From the NCBI RefSeq assembly GCF_030052815.1, contig NC_079503.1, positions 56,710,735-56,774,734 of the forward strand: a DNA stretch of 64,000 bases. The letters are read 5' to 3'. The stretch comes from Hevea brasiliensis (taxonomy: Eukaryota > Streptophyta > Magnoliopsida > Malpighiales > Euphorbiaceae). Below are positions 23,190 to 36,094 of this stretch, piece by piece. The notes below the pieces were generated by a model that was not told the origin of the DNA, searched no databases, and worked only from the letters and a program-made list of their open reading frames with translations. Position numbers and translations under genes: made by a program. Within the stretch, counting starts at the first letter, position 1. Every line of letters starts with the position of its first letter.

Positions 23190-24912
23190 CAACATCAACC
23201 AAATACAACTTTAAATCAAAATTCATAAATCATATAAATGATAGATACATAAAACCATAGTTAAATTCGAGACAATGAATGTCATAAGGAATTTAACACA
23301 ATATCACATTAAATCTCAGTAATCAAAACATAGTTAAATTCAAAAGACAGTGAATGTCAATAAGAATTTAAACTCTATTTCACAATATCACAATAAATCT
23401 CAATAGTCAAAACATGGTTAAATTCAAAAGATAGTGAATGTCAATAAGAATTTAAACTCCATTTCACAAATTATCAAATCGCATAATAACACAATTTAGT
23501 CAAATAATTTAAGAATACAGTGTTGCCAATTCATTCACAACTTAAGCCATGACACAAAATTTTCAATCAATGCCGCGTTGTACACCACGACAAAGCAATC
23601 ACAACCCCACTAATTGAAATCAATGAGGAAGGGAGCTAGCTATATAATGAGTACTCATCCGATCACCTCAACTGGTAAACCAGAGAGGGAGAAAAATAAA
23701 CGATCACGACTTCATAAATGGAGAAGGAAAATAAACGATCACAACCCCATAAATGGAGAAGGAATGATATGATACTGTCATGCTAAGTGTGAACACAAAA
23801 TCAATTCCAAACATTTTATTCAAATGATTCATGAGATCCAATAAATTTCCAAAGTCATAATTTCATTCACAAAATGGCAACACAATTCATAAGTAACTTC
23901 AATTTCCACAAATCACACTAAATAATTTTTTCCACAGTTTTAAACCATTTACAATGCTTTTCAAGCAATAAGTATCCATCAAATATCATTCAAACAATTT
24001 TTCACAGTCTCACAATTTAAAACAATAATATACAAATAGTCATAATTTATTTCAATTGAAAATAATCCAAAAGAAATAGCTGTTGTGCACAAACCTCTGA
24101 TAACTGTCTCCTGGTCTTGACTCAGTGTTTCCTTCCCTTTCCCTGAGTCTTTGCTAACTGAGAAACACAATTTGAAGTGTTTCAGTACTTAATTAAACTG
24201 TCTCTAACGATAATGCTTGATAAGTAATTCACTGAATGCTATTATTTGCTTAATCAACCTAATATATCGACCCTCGATGCGTTTTAGGTAAATTAGGTTT
24301 TAGTGTTACTAATATGTCACATTCGATAGTCTTTTAGGATTGGTACATGTTACCAATTTCAGTTCCGTGTATACTGCATGTTCTTGCAATTTGCTGGATT
24401 CCGGGATACTAGTTTGACCTATCCAGACGACCTAGTTCCCTCAGTTTTCGGGTTTCAGTCAAAACTAAAAACCTGTAGATCTATGTCTTATTGCACGCGG
24501 GGCAAAATTTCAGGTCATTCTGAGTTATGTAGACCAAGTTATGGTCATTTTACTATTGCTGGTCAAATTGCACCAAAATTGGTCATTTTAGGTCACTTTA
24601 GGTCATTTTAGGTTCGGCAAGTTTTTGGACCCGAATTTTACAAGCTGTTTGACTTGCTTATGGTCATTTCTGGGCTTTGTTGTCTTCATAAGACTTGTAG
24701 ATATGGGTCTTAACTATTCATGGTTAAAATTTCAGGTCAATTGCACCTGTTTTGAGTGAGTTATGGTCTAAACACTAACTGCTGCCCAAATGGTCAATTT
24801 TCAGGCCTCAATTGCACTTAATCCGGATTTGATCATTTTTCAAGCTACCTTGCTAGCAGAATTTTAGTAAGCTTCCTTCATGAAAGTTGGCACATTTTGT
24901 GCCTAGTTTCAC

Positions 24913-24939
24913 CTCCAATTGGTCTCATACCAATTGGAG
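24913..24939. repeat. 11-bp inverted repeat in the G4 3' LTR
   Basis: CTCCAATTGGT and ACCAATTGGAG flank a 5-base loop. The same palindrome is at 34064-34090 and 43318-43344, always beside a conserved AAACTAG(A/G)CACA block (as read on the element strand). Confidence 0.75.
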
Positions 24940-26470
24940 CCACACTCTTAATGTTATAGGCCTAAAACTCAAACTGCCTTATTGCATTTCTTCCATACAT
25001 ATCAAGGATCACTCCTAACACTTACCAAACTCAACATTCAAGTCAATTCTGGTTGTACCATAACCTAAACATAATTTACAACATATTATAGGTCATTTTG
25101 GCAGCTTACAATTACATTCAACAAACACCATAAAGTGTAGAATTTTTTCAACTCAATTACAACAATTCAAGCACCTAACCATAACACTTTTTTCATGTCC
25201 AACTTCACACCATCATATATACACTCAAACTGCCATAACATCCAACACAAGTCAACATTAATATACCATAAACCAAGCATGAATTCCAGCATTCTTCAAG
25301 AGTCAACAACCTGCCACATTAGTGTATTTACAATCCATTAATTTCCAAGCTTCAAATTTCAATTCACATTTACATATACTAAGTATACATCACCCAAACA
25401 ATTTCCTACACAATATACATTTAATCAATCATTTAATTCACCATTTACAAGCAAAAATAAACTGCCTTCAAAGTTTTTCCATGGTTGCCAAAAGTACACA
25501 TCCCCCTTTAAACATCAAATCTCAAAAATCTCTCCATAATTCAAGTACCCATAACATTCTTACTAACTTTAATGAAGCACTAACCAAAAACACAAACTTA
25601 CCACTTTGGAAACTCTTCAAAATCTCTCCAAAACTTGGTCTTCTTGCTGTTTATCTACTGCCCAAGTGGTGTAGAATAGTTTTTGTGAAGGAAGCTAGTG
25701 AAAAATATGGCTAAATCATGGTTGCATGGCTTGGTTAAGCTTTGGCCATGGAGTATCTTCAATGGAGGTTCACGGCTGAAATTTTGAGAAGTGAGGAAGA
25801 TGAAAATCTGCTGGTCCAAATTGATGAATAAGTGGTCCACTTTGGTGGGTGAGTGGAGCACTAAGGGCCTTTAATATTAGTTTATTCATAAATTTCATTT
25901 TCCCACATTTAACTCCCCATTTTTGCTATTTATATTAGGTACCACTAATTTAATTTTTCATTATATTTTCCAAGTGTAATATTATTTATTTTTAATGGAC
26001 ATTTAGGTCAAAAGGCAACTCGGGGTGTCAAATGACCACAATGCCCCTGTTCGGGTTGCATTCCCGATTTTTCGGTAACACCAGATTTTGTCCGTTTTTC
26101 AATTTCTCACTTTTCTTTGTACTAATTAATTAATTTTTCTTTGATATTTCTAATGATATTTATACTTTAATTGATATCTCTTTAAGTCCTAAAAATATTT
26201 TTTAGGGTTTCCCGTGGTCCAGGGCTAGTCAACGGTCCACGCCGTGACTTCCCAGTGCGGTCACCCATCACTAGGGTTCTCGGCTCGCTTAACTTGGTTA
26301 CATTTCTTTGCTATTATTTTTCCTTTGTTTTTCTTGTATTTTTTTTTCTCGTATTTCATTATTTTATGTCTCCTCAATCATAACGAAGTGTAGTTCTAGG
26401 CATCCTCGCTATCCGGACAACACTGGTCACCAGAACAGTAGAACGCACTACCAAACTTAGGGGTGTTATA

Positions 26471-26485
26471 ATTCTCCCCCCCTTA
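26471..26485 (-). other. G4 polypurine tract
   Basis: On the minus strand AAGGGGGGGGAGAAT lies directly before the 3' LTR. Confidence 0.88.
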
Positions 26486-26708
26486 AAATAAATTTCGTCT
26501 CGAAATTTTACCCAATAGCCATCTTACAATAGCCATACGTTCATTTTCTCCTTTCTATATGATCGTATAATCTTCTTTTCCTCAAATTTGTATAAGACTT
26601 TTAACAATCTAATACAACGTTTAATTTATTTGTATAACACCAATCTCCTCTTACTATTGTGCTGTATAATATTTCAGCTCATGTTCCTTCTTGAATGACC
26701 CTTGAGGT
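26486..26708 (-). pseudogene. G4 noncoding 3' region, left of C2
   Basis: No frame. Collinear with 62415-62620 of G7 and 35870-36070 of G3. It continues at 28814 once C2 is removed. Confidence 0.7.
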
Positions 26709-28808
26709 TGTTAGTAGTATGCCCTAGAGCATATCATTTAGTATGTATCTTGTACATATTTTTATTAATAAAAGGCATTTCTACTTTTCCGTTTACATAA
26801 TATATTTATGTGTAATAGAAAAGGTCCATTGATATTTTGTTAGAAATATTATTCTTAAGTTGTTAAGAATATGAGTGACAATATTTCTAGCACAAAGTAT
26901 CATAAATAGGTTCACAATTGAGGATACTTCATAATAAGGACATGACTTATCCAGAAAGATTGTATTCATGTTTGTTCCCAAGTTATTTATATGAGATATA
27001 AATAAGATGGAATGGTGAGTCTCATGCCATATAACAAACATGATAGGCACTTATAAATGATAAGTAGGCCGAACCAGTGACACTTATGACAAGCACATGG
27101 AGTTTACTCTTGTCAATGTTTTGTCATAAATCATATCAGTGCATATAATCTTTAGACCTGAGATAGCACAGTTATCTTGTATATAGGTAGTTTGAGTTTG
27201 ATACTGCTTTCATACTTGTACTGTGTATGGGTATATGGGCATGTGTTGGCTCCTACTAGTTATATATGGAGGTAGGTGTTGATCAAGATGGAATCTGTTC
27301 CTCTAAGTAAATAGAGATAAAATCCTATGTTCATTTAATTGTTCTTGATGTTTCAAGTTCTGGCCAGACAGATAGATTTATTCGTAAAAGAGTTTCTAAT
27401 GAGAAAATCTTTTAATCAAGAACTGGAATTAAAAGAGAACATAATATTTATAGCAAATGGAGGTTGACCTAAATTATGACTCCCGCGTGAGTTGGGATTT
27501 TGTAACAGAGAGATTCTAGTGCATGGTAACATATGATTATAGGTTCATTTAAGGTAAACCTTATTACTAATTGGGTGGCCATGGCATGCTATGCTAGGTG
27601 TTAACCATGGTCTATGAGGTTCATAAAATGATTTAGAGAAATCATTTATGGTAAGAAAGAGTTCGATGATATTCAGAGTTGATATCATGTCTCATTGCCA
27701 ATTAGTGATGAGCCTAGTAAGTCACACACATACACAAGTTATCACCTAATTAAATATGATTTAATTAATTAATTAAAGAGTTTAAATTGATTAATTAAAT
27801 AGGTTTGGTTTGCAATTAGATTGCAAAGTCCCTAGCATGACTTGAAACCAAATCTAGATTATTGGATGTATAATATAAGTTAAATTTATATTTAAAGTGT
27901 TTAAATATGAATTTAATTAATGAGAAATTAATTAATAGAGATTAATTAATTAATTTATATTTGATATAAATTAATTAGAAGAAGAAAATAATTATTTTGG
28001 GTTAAGAACTCAAAATTAAGACAGGGGCATTTTGGTCATTTTGCAGTGTGACACGTGGCACCATGAGATGGTGACACATGGCATAACACATAAGCTTGCC
28101 AAATGATTTTTAATCATGTAAGATGATTAAAATCAAGATTAAATATAGGTTTGACACTTGGCACAATGTGATTGGGTCACTTAAACCTAGAGCTAATCAA
28201 AGGGTGACATGTGGCAAGGGTTTAATGTGTTAACCTAGCTATTTAAGTGTTGTTATGAGAAAATAAAACACAATCACCAGCCACACTCCTTTGTCACGCC
28301 ACTTTGAGGGTTTTTATCTCTTCTTCTTCATCTCTTATCAATTCAAAGAGATTAGCCATCAATCTCTTGAATTAAGAACACTAGACATTGTTTCTAGTGT
28401 CGTGGTTACATCTCTAATCTATTAAAAGGCAGAACTTGAAATTCTCATTAATAGAAAAGGCTTTAGAAGCTGTTCAAGGGCTGCCATAGGTGTTATAGGT
28501 GTGGACAAGATAGAGCGACAACATCTGGTGTCCTGAAGCTGAATCTCAAAGGCGCAGACATTTGTAGTGCATCAAGAGGTTAGTGTAATCGTTCTTGATT
28601 TAATCTAGGGTTCTAAAATTAATCTGATTAATTTTAAAATCTTAAATGGCAAATACAGATCCAAAAACATATTAAAAGAGTTTTAATATGTTGTTTATCA
28701 TTGAAATCAAATAGATAAAAATAAATCTTGCATGATGCATGTGACCCTAGGTGAAAATTTTTGAATTCAATGGTATAAACTTGTGTTTTTCACGCTTCCG
28801 TTCCTTCA
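26709..28808 (+). mobile_element. C2, solo LTR of the C1 copia family
   Basis: 2100 bp, starting TGTTAGTAGTATGCC and ending GTTCCTTCA, flanked by the duplication GAGGT (26704-26708 and 28809-28813). It is the same LTR as in C1, in the opposite orientation to it. One LTR with intact duplications is the product of recombination between the two LTRs of a full insertion. It includes the roughly 240-bp block lost from the C1 3' LTR. Confidence 0.93.
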
Positions 28809-28813
28809 GAGGT

Positions 28814-29613
28814 CATGTTAGAATCATTTATCTAGTCATTGGTCCTCTGACCATTCTAGTCCATAGTCTTCCTCACATTCGTAACATTTGTTTGTTATCT
28901 CTGAACCAACTGTTCGAATTTTTACTTCCATAACTCTTTTTATCTGTCAATATTCTATAACTTACTTCCTTTTGTACTGAACTATAACCTTTCAATATTC
29001 TAACTTTTGAGTTTTAGATCCCTAAGTAGGATTTTCAAACTTATTTCTAACAATTAAATTCTGTCCTGGCATAACTTTACCAAAACAGATGCCGTTGGCA
29101 ACTATTCTCATCTAGGTGTACTATCGGGTAGTACGTAGCTCTACACAATAATCTCAAGTTAGTCTTCAGTCTGCGACTACGAGATAAACATCAAGAGCAT
29201 TGCATAGTTACTATAATATATTCCAATAGATCAGACTTTCCTATCTTTTATCCTTTTCGAATTCACTGATATCCAAACTTATTCTAATTACAATATCCAT
29301 TAGCAATTACTAACAGTAACATCCTTGCCCTCATCTAGAGCCATTCCATTACTGCATCTTACTTTTACGTCCTCTTGCCTTACATTAACTAGGCTCGCCA
29401 ATTAGCTTTATAATTTATGGTGTGTCAGAAAATACTTTTCGCTAATAAACTCTTTCAAAACTAATTTCACTTATTATCACAATCCTTATCTTAAAGGACT
29501 AATCACTAATGCATCAAAATTTATTCCCCTGTAAAGGAATAACAACAAAACATATAGTTCTAACACTAACATAAAAGTATTCAGACTCCAGGTCAAACAA
29601 TACATAAACAAAG
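28814..29613 (-). pseudogene. G4 noncoding 3' region with eroded second protease
   Basis: On the minus strand, immediately after the RT remnant, a frame reads [19 protein letters not shown]. This aligns with the true protease of the same element ([17 protein letters not shown]). The rest is noncoding and collinear with G1, G3 and G7. The active-site DPG is changed to DLE, so this second copy is dead. Confidence 0.75.
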
Positions 29614-31499
29614 AGTGCCATTCTATATGGTGTTATGGAGATTGGATCCACACCAAGCATAGCATTAATTTCAAACTACACCTCTCTTTCCAGAGGTAAT
29701 TCTGGCAATTCATCAGGAAACACGTCTGGAAAGTCATATACTGTAGGGATGTCCCTCAATGCTGGACTCCCCACTTGGGTGTCTACCACATGTGCCAAGT
29801 ATGCTTCACACCCCTTTCTAATCATTTTTCTGGCTAGTGCAGCTGAAATGACGTTTGATGGCAATAGATGCCTCTTCCCATGTATTACCACATCACTGTA
29901 CTGAGGGAGACCAAAAGTGACTGTCTTCAGCCTACAGTCAATCATGGCATGATGCCTGGCTAACCAATCCATGCCCAAGATAATATCATAATCTCTAAAG
30001 GGCATTTCAATGAAATCAGATAGAAAAGTGTGTCCTTGGATCACCAAAGGACAATCTCTATACATTTTATTAACCCTGACCTCCTATCCTAGCGGACTTG
30101 TTACTAGCACCTCAAGGTCCATTTTTGTACATGGAACAATAATGCAATCAATGATGCTAGCACACATATAAGAATGGGTAGAACCCGGATCAAATAACAC
30201 AAACAAATCTTGATTAAAAGTTGAGAAGGTACCAACCACAACATCAGATGTCTCGGCCTCTTCTCTCTGTCTCATTGTATAGATTCTGACTGGAGCACTA
30301 TCTTGCTCTGAATGTTTCACTGTGCTTTGGCTGCCTGCTGGGCTACCTCCACCCCTGCCTCTACCTCTGCTAGGTGGTTGTGAACTTCTAGTGACATGGC
30401 TCTGAACTGACCCTTCTACAGTAGTAGGAGGTGGTCCAACTCTGCGAGCACTGGTGCAGTCCTTGGCAAAGTGTCCTGTGCCTCCACAGTTATAACAGGC
30501 TCCAATAGCCTTATAGCATATCCCACCATGATATCTTCCACAAGTTTCACATTGGCGGGAATGGTAGGAACCTCTTGTACTCTGCTGACCAGGTAGAGGA
30601 GGTTTCTATCCTGAATGTCTTCCCCTACCAGACTTCTTGCCACCTCTGCTATGTCCCCCATAGTTCTTCCTCTTTCCAGTAGGACCACTGGAACTCTGTT
30701 TTACTGATTTTCCCTCTTTCTCTATCTTCTCTGATTTCTTTTTCTCAGGGGCAGCTTCAGATTCAATTCTTTCCAACTCTAGGGCTTGAGAAACAAGTTC
30801 AGAGAAGTTAGTGTGTTTGAATCAGACCACTTGTAATCTGATACTGGGTTTCAAGCCGGTTTCAAACCTCTTGCATCTCTCCTTGCTGGTAGAAAGTAGA
30901 TTTACTGCATAATGGCTTAGGCAGGAAAATTCTTTTTCATACTCAGCCACTGATCTGCTTCCCTGTTTCAGACTTAGGAACTCTTGTAGTTTCTGGTCTA
31001 CATAAGCATCGGGGACATACTTTTTTCTGAATTTCCTGAGAAAGTCATTCCATGTTAGCACTGCAGGTTCTACCAGACTGTGGGGATTCATTTTCCACCA
31101 ATCATAAGCATACCCCTGTAGCAGAGATACTAAGTATTCAAATCTGAGCTCCTCTGTGCAATGTAGTTTCTTGAATACCCTATCCATCCTTTCTAATCAC
31201 TGTTCAGCCTATAGAGGATCTACTATCCCTTTGAACTTTGTAGCCCCATATTTCATCAATTTGTCATACTGCCTTGCAGAAGATTGTGGTTGTACCACTG
31301 GTGTCTGTATTGGGACTTGAGTAGACACATTACCAGCCATTTGTTGGAACATTGCAGCCATCTGCTGAGTGAACTGAGCAGGAAACTGCGGTACTACGGG
31401 GGCTGGTGCTGCTGAACCACTGACATTATGTAGGGCTGGGGCATCCCCTTGCACCTCAGCCTCTATAGATTGATCGATTGAACGATCACCCTCTTCCAT
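29614..31499 (-). pseudogene. G4 Gag-protease frame
   Basis: From ATG at 31499 (MEEGDRSIDQ) one frame runs without a shift to about 29676. In-frame stops are TAG at 31211-31209, TGA near 31201, one after RLQVV near 30822, an amber at 30608-30606, and one near 30085. Parts in order: FQQMAGN; the Gag core from about 31187 (DRVFKKLHCTEELRFEY, DWWKMNPHSL, TWNDFL, FRKKYVPDAY, FLSLKQGSRSVAEYEKEF); two knuckles (CETCGRYHGGIC and an intact CYNCGGTGHFAKDC); the protease active site FDPGSTHSY; then MDWLARHHAMIDC and [11 protein letters not shown] is reduced to YRMA before a deletion at 29614-29621. Gag forms particles and the protease matures them. With five stops this copy would make only fragments. 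Confidence 0.88.
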
Positions 31500-31667
31500 G
31501 GTCAATGCGAGTATCTTAGACCTCCTGAACAATTAACACAAGGAGATTTCCTCCCTTTAGTGCATATTTATAATGTAATGTACTGTATGTATCAACAATG
31601 ATATTAAGTAGTTGTACTATGGAGAAAAATATTCAAATAACAGGTGAAAACAGAATTTAAAAACTTT

Positions 31668-31679
31668 GCTCTGATACCA
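31668..31679 (-). other. G4 primer binding site
   Basis: TGGTATCAGAGC on the minus strand, 8 bases after the 5' LTR. The 170 bp between it and the gag ATG is a short leader with no other feature I can see. Confidence 0.92.
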
Positions 31680-32289
31680 CTAAAACATGTCACACCCTAC
31701 CCCTCTGTAAGGCATAACATGATCCCGTAGTATACCTAATGAATTACCAACTTCGTCTACTGATAACTCATTAAATACACTACAAGGGATTTTAAAACTT
31801 TTCTTACTTCTTTTTATAGTGGTGAGCACTATTTACAGGTGTTAAAAAAATTTTTTTTGAACTTAAGTGAAAGAGATAACACATTTGAATTATTAGGAAT
31901 TTCTGTAAAAATTTTGGCGAAGTACCATCTGTATTTTGAACAAAATAGTTCTTCAAAAAACCTGTAAAAAGCACTTCAATTAGATTTCTCAATCTCGACT
32001 CCAATAGTTAAACAACACAATATATTTCTCAAGTCAAATTCACAATAATTTTTCAAAGACTAAGATAAAAGAAATGTAATACAAATTTTACAAGTCAAAA
32101 TAACTCATAATTTACTTTACAACTTCAATGTATAATTTTAATTTACAACTGCTCAAAACCAAGAACACTATATACATACAGTGAACATACATTACAGTAC
32201 AAAATGCAAAATGTGGTATACTCAATATGCCTGATAATCTCTCGCTAAATGCAATAGCAGCTTAGTCTGCTGCCCTATCCGTCTGTCTA

Positions 32290-32339
32290 CCTGCGACAGC
32301 AATGGAAAGCTATCGCTGAGACAATGTCTCAGTGGTGCA
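32290..32339 (-). other. LTR double-hairpin cassette, copy 5
   Basis: Stem 1 is CTGAGAC (32316-32322) with GTCTCAG (32326-32332). Stem 2 is GCGACAGC with GCTATCGC, which pairs fully on the element strand with one G-U. Confidence 0.72.
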
Positions 32340-34063
32340 CAACATTAACCAAATACAACTTTAAATCATAATTCATAAATCATATAAATGATGGATACAT
32401 AAAACCATAGTTAAATTCGAGATAATGAATGTCATAAGGAATTTAACACAATATCACATTAAATCTCAGTAATCAAAACATAGTTAAATTCAAAAGACAG
32501 TGAATGTCAATAAGAATTTAAACTCCATTTCACAATATCACAATAAATCTCAATAGTCAAAACATGGTTAAATTCAAAAGACAGTGAATGTCAATAAGAA
32601 CTTAAACTTAATTTTACAAATTATCAAATCGCATAAAAACACAATTTAGTCGAATAATTTAAGAATACAGTGTTGCCAATTCATTCACAGCTTAAACCAT
32701 GACACAAAATTTCCGATCAATGCCGCGTTGTACACCATAACAAAACAATCACAACCCCACTAATTGAAATCAATGAGGAAGGGAGCTAGCTATATAATGA
32801 GTACTCATCCAATCACCTCAACTGGTAAACCAAAGAGGGAGAAAAATAAACGATCACAACTCCATAAATGGAGAAGGAAAATAAACGATCACAACCCCAT
32901 AAATGGAGAAGGAATGATATGATACTGTCATGCTAAGTGTGAACACAAAATCAATTCCAAACATTTTATTCAAATGATTCGTGAGAATCTAATAAATTTC
33001 CAAAGTCATAATTTCATATACAAAATGGCAACACAATTCATAAGTAACTTCAATTTCCATAAATCACACTAAATTATTTTTTCCACAGTGTCAAGCCATT
33101 TACAATGCTTTTCAAGCAATAAGTATCCATCAAATATCATTCAAACAATTTTTCACAGTCTCACAATTTAAAACAATAATATACAAATAGTCATAATTTA
33201 TTTCAATTGAATATAATTCAAAAGAAATAGCTGTTGTGCACAAACCTCTGATAACTGTCTCCTGGTCTTGACTCAGTGTTTCCTTCCCTTTCCCTGAGTC
33301 TTTGCTAACTGAGAAACACAATTTGAAGTGTTTCAGTACTTAATTAAACTGTCTCTAACGATAATGCTTGATAAGTAATTCACTGAACGCTATTATTTGC
33401 TTAATCAACCTAATATATCGACCCTCGATGTGTTTTAGGTAAATTAGGTTTTAGTGTTACTAATATGTCACATTCGATAGCCTTTTAGGGTTGGTACATG
33501 TTACCAATTTCAGTTCCGTGTATACTGCATGTTCTTGCAATTTGCTGGATTCCGGGATACTAGTTTGACCTAGCCGGGCGACCTAGTTCCCTCGGTTTTT
33601 GACTTTTTGTCAAAACTACAAACTTGTAGATCTATGTCTTATTGCACGCGGGGCAAAATTTCAGGTCATTCTGAGTTATATAGACCAAGTTAAGGTCATT
33701 TTACTATTGCTGGTCAAATTGCACCAAAATTGGTCATTTTAGGTCACTTTAGGTGATTTTAAGTTCGGCCAGTTTTTGGACCCGAACTTGTGCAAGCTGT
33801 TTGACTTGCTTATGGTCATTTTTGGGCTTTGGTGTCTTCATAAGACTTGTAGATATGGGTCTTAACTATTCATAGTTAAAATTTCAGGTCAATTGGACCT
33901 GTTTTGAGTGAGTTATGGCCTAAACAGTAACTGCTGCCCAAATGGTCAATTTTCAGGCCTCAATTGCACTTAATCCAGATTTGGTCATTTTCAAGCTACC
34001 TTGCAAGCAGAATTTTGGCAAGCTTCCTTCATGAAAGTTGGCACATTTTGTGCCTAGTTTCAC

Positions 34064-34090
34064 CTCCAATTGGTCTCATACCAATTGGAG
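34064..34090. repeat. 11-bp inverted repeat in the G4 5' LTR
   Basis: Arms CTCCAATTGGT and ACCAATTGGAG, loop CTCAT, identical to the 3' LTR copy. Confidence 0.75.
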
Positions 34091-35626
34091 CCACACACTT
34101 AATGTTATAGGCCTAAAACTCAAACTACCTTATTGCATTTCTTCCATACATATCAAGGATCACTCCTAACACTTACCAAACTCAATATTCAAGTCAATTC
34201 TGGTTGTACCATAACCTAAACATAATTTACAACATATTATAGGTCATTTTGGCAGCTTAAAATTACATTCAACAAACACCATAAAGTGCAGAATTTTTTC
34301 AACTCAATTACAACAATTCAAGCACCTAACCATAACACTTTTTTCATGTCCAACTTCACACCATCATATATACACTCAAACTGCCATAACATCCAACACA
34401 AGTCAACATTAATATACCATAAACCAAGCATGAATTCCAGCATTCTTCAAGAGTCAACAACCTGCCGCATTAGTGCATTTACAATCCATTAATTTCCAAG
34501 CTTCAAATTTCAATTCACATTTACATATACTAAGTATACATCACCCAAACAATTTTCTACATAATATACATTTAATCAATCATTTAATTCACCATTTATA
34601 AGCAAAAATAAACTGTCTTCAAAGTGTTTCCATGGCTGCCAAAAGTACACATCCCCCTTTAAACATCAAATCTCAAAAATCTCTCCATAATTCAAGGACC
34701 CATAACATTCTTACTAACTTTAATGAAGCACTAACCAAAAACACAAACTTACCACTTTGGAAACTCTTCAAAATCTCTCCAAAACTTGGTCTTCTTGCTG
34801 TCTATCTACTGCCCAAGTGGTGTAGAACAGTTTTTATGAAGGAAGCTAGTGAAAAATGTGGCTAAATCATGGTTGCATGGCTTGGTTAAGCTTTGGCCAT
34901 GGAGTATCTTCAATGGAGGTTAACGACTGAAATTTTGAGAAGTGAGGAAGATGACAATCTGCTGGTCCAAATTGATGAATAAGTGGTCCACTTTGGTGGG
35001 TGAGTGGAGCACTAAGGGCCTTTAATATTAGTTTATTCATAAATTTCATTTTCCCACATTTAACTCCCCATTTTTGCTATTTATATTAGGTACCACTAAT
35101 TTAATTTTTCATTATATTTTCCAAGTGTAATATTATTTATTTTTAATGGACATTTAGGTCAAAAGACAACTCGGGGTGTCAAATGACCACAATGCCCCTG
35201 TTCGGGTTGCATTCCCGATTTTTCAGTAACACCGGATTTTGTCCGTTTTTCAATTTCTCACTTTTCTTTGTACTAATTAATTAATTTTTCTTTGATATTT
35301 ATAATGATATTTATACTTCAATTGATGTCTCTTTAAGCCCTAAAAATATTTTTCAGGATTCCCCGCGGTCCAGGGCTAGTCAACGGTCCACACCATGACT
35401 TCCCGGTGCGGTCACCCATCGCTAGGGTTCTCGGCTCGCTTAACTTGGTTACATTTCTTTGCTATTATTTTTCCTTTGTTTTTCTTGTATTTTCTTTTCT
35501 TCTATTTCATTATTTTATATCTCCTCAATCATAACGAAGTGTAGTTCTAGGCATCCTCGCTGTCCGGACAACACTGGTCACCGGAACAGTAGGACGCACT
35601 ACTGAACTTAGGGGTGTTATAGTATA

Positions 35627-36076
35627 GTTATGCCAGGACAAGATTTTATTGTTGGAAATGAGTTTGGAAATCCTACTTAGGGATTTAAAACTCAAAAGTT
35701 AAAATATCGAAAGGTTATAGTTTAGTACAAAAGAAAGTAAGCTATAGAATATTAATAGATAAAAAGAGCTGTGGAAGTAAAAATTTGAGTAAGATTGTTG
35801 ACTAGAATGGTCAAAGGACCCATGATTAGATAAGTAATTCTAATATGGCCATAATGGTCATTCAAGAAGGGAACATGAATCGAAATATTAGACGGAACAA
35901 TAGTAAGAAAAGATTAGTACTATATAAACAAAATAATGTTATATTAGATTGTTAAAAGTCTTGTACAAATTCGAAGGAAAAAAAAGATTATACGATCATA
36001 TAGAAAGGAGGAAATAAATGTGTGAATATTATAAGACGGCTATTGGGTAAAAGTTTACGGACGAAATTTATTTTAA
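35627..36076 (+). pseudogene. Eroded pol of G3, right part
   Basis: It continues directly from 22533 once G4 and its duplication are removed. It is collinear with 62130-62625 of G7. No frame longer than a few dozen codons. Confidence 0.75.
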
Positions 36077-36094
36077 GGGGGGGGGGGGGGAAAT
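36077..36094 (+). other. G3 polypurine tract, expanded to 14 G
   Basis: Fourteen consecutive G followed by AAAT, then the LTR. Other copies have 7-8 G. Confidence 0.85.

Larger units (their letters stand above)
22539..26470 (-). repeat. G4 3' LTR
   Basis: 3932 bp, with TGTCACACCC at the left edge (plus strand) and GGTGTTATA at the right edge. The canonical TGTAACA start has become TATAACA in both G4 LTRs. Confidence 0.93.
22539..35621 (-). mobile_element. G4, nonautonomous gypsy element, antisense, inserted in G3
   Basis: Both 5-bp duplications are present and perfect (GTATA, 22534-22538 and 35622-35626). Rejoining the flanks restores sequence collinear with G7 near 62120-62160. The element is 13083 bp including the later solo copia LTR C2, about 10.98 kb without it. 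LTRs are 3932 and 3934 bp and look nearly identical. The inside codes only for Gag and protease; RT, RNase H and integrase are absent. It therefore probably moved using proteins from other copies. Chromovirus assignment rests on similarity to G8. Confidence 0.93.
31688..35621 (-). repeat. G4 5' LTR
   Basis: 3934 bp, collinear throughout with 22539-26470, with scattered substitutions only (for example near 23700 and 32850). Confidence 0.93.

Noticed and set aside
23979..24170. 63-codon minus frame repeated at 33130-33321
   Set aside because: Part of the two G4 LTRs; no similarity to a known domain, not kept in G6 or G7.
25322..25714. 130-codon frame (and the similar one at 34632-34865) as a host gene
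   Set aside because: It lies wholly inside the G4 LTRs, opposite to the element, and the two LTR copies do not keep the same frame. Composition is that of translated AT-rich noncoding DNA.
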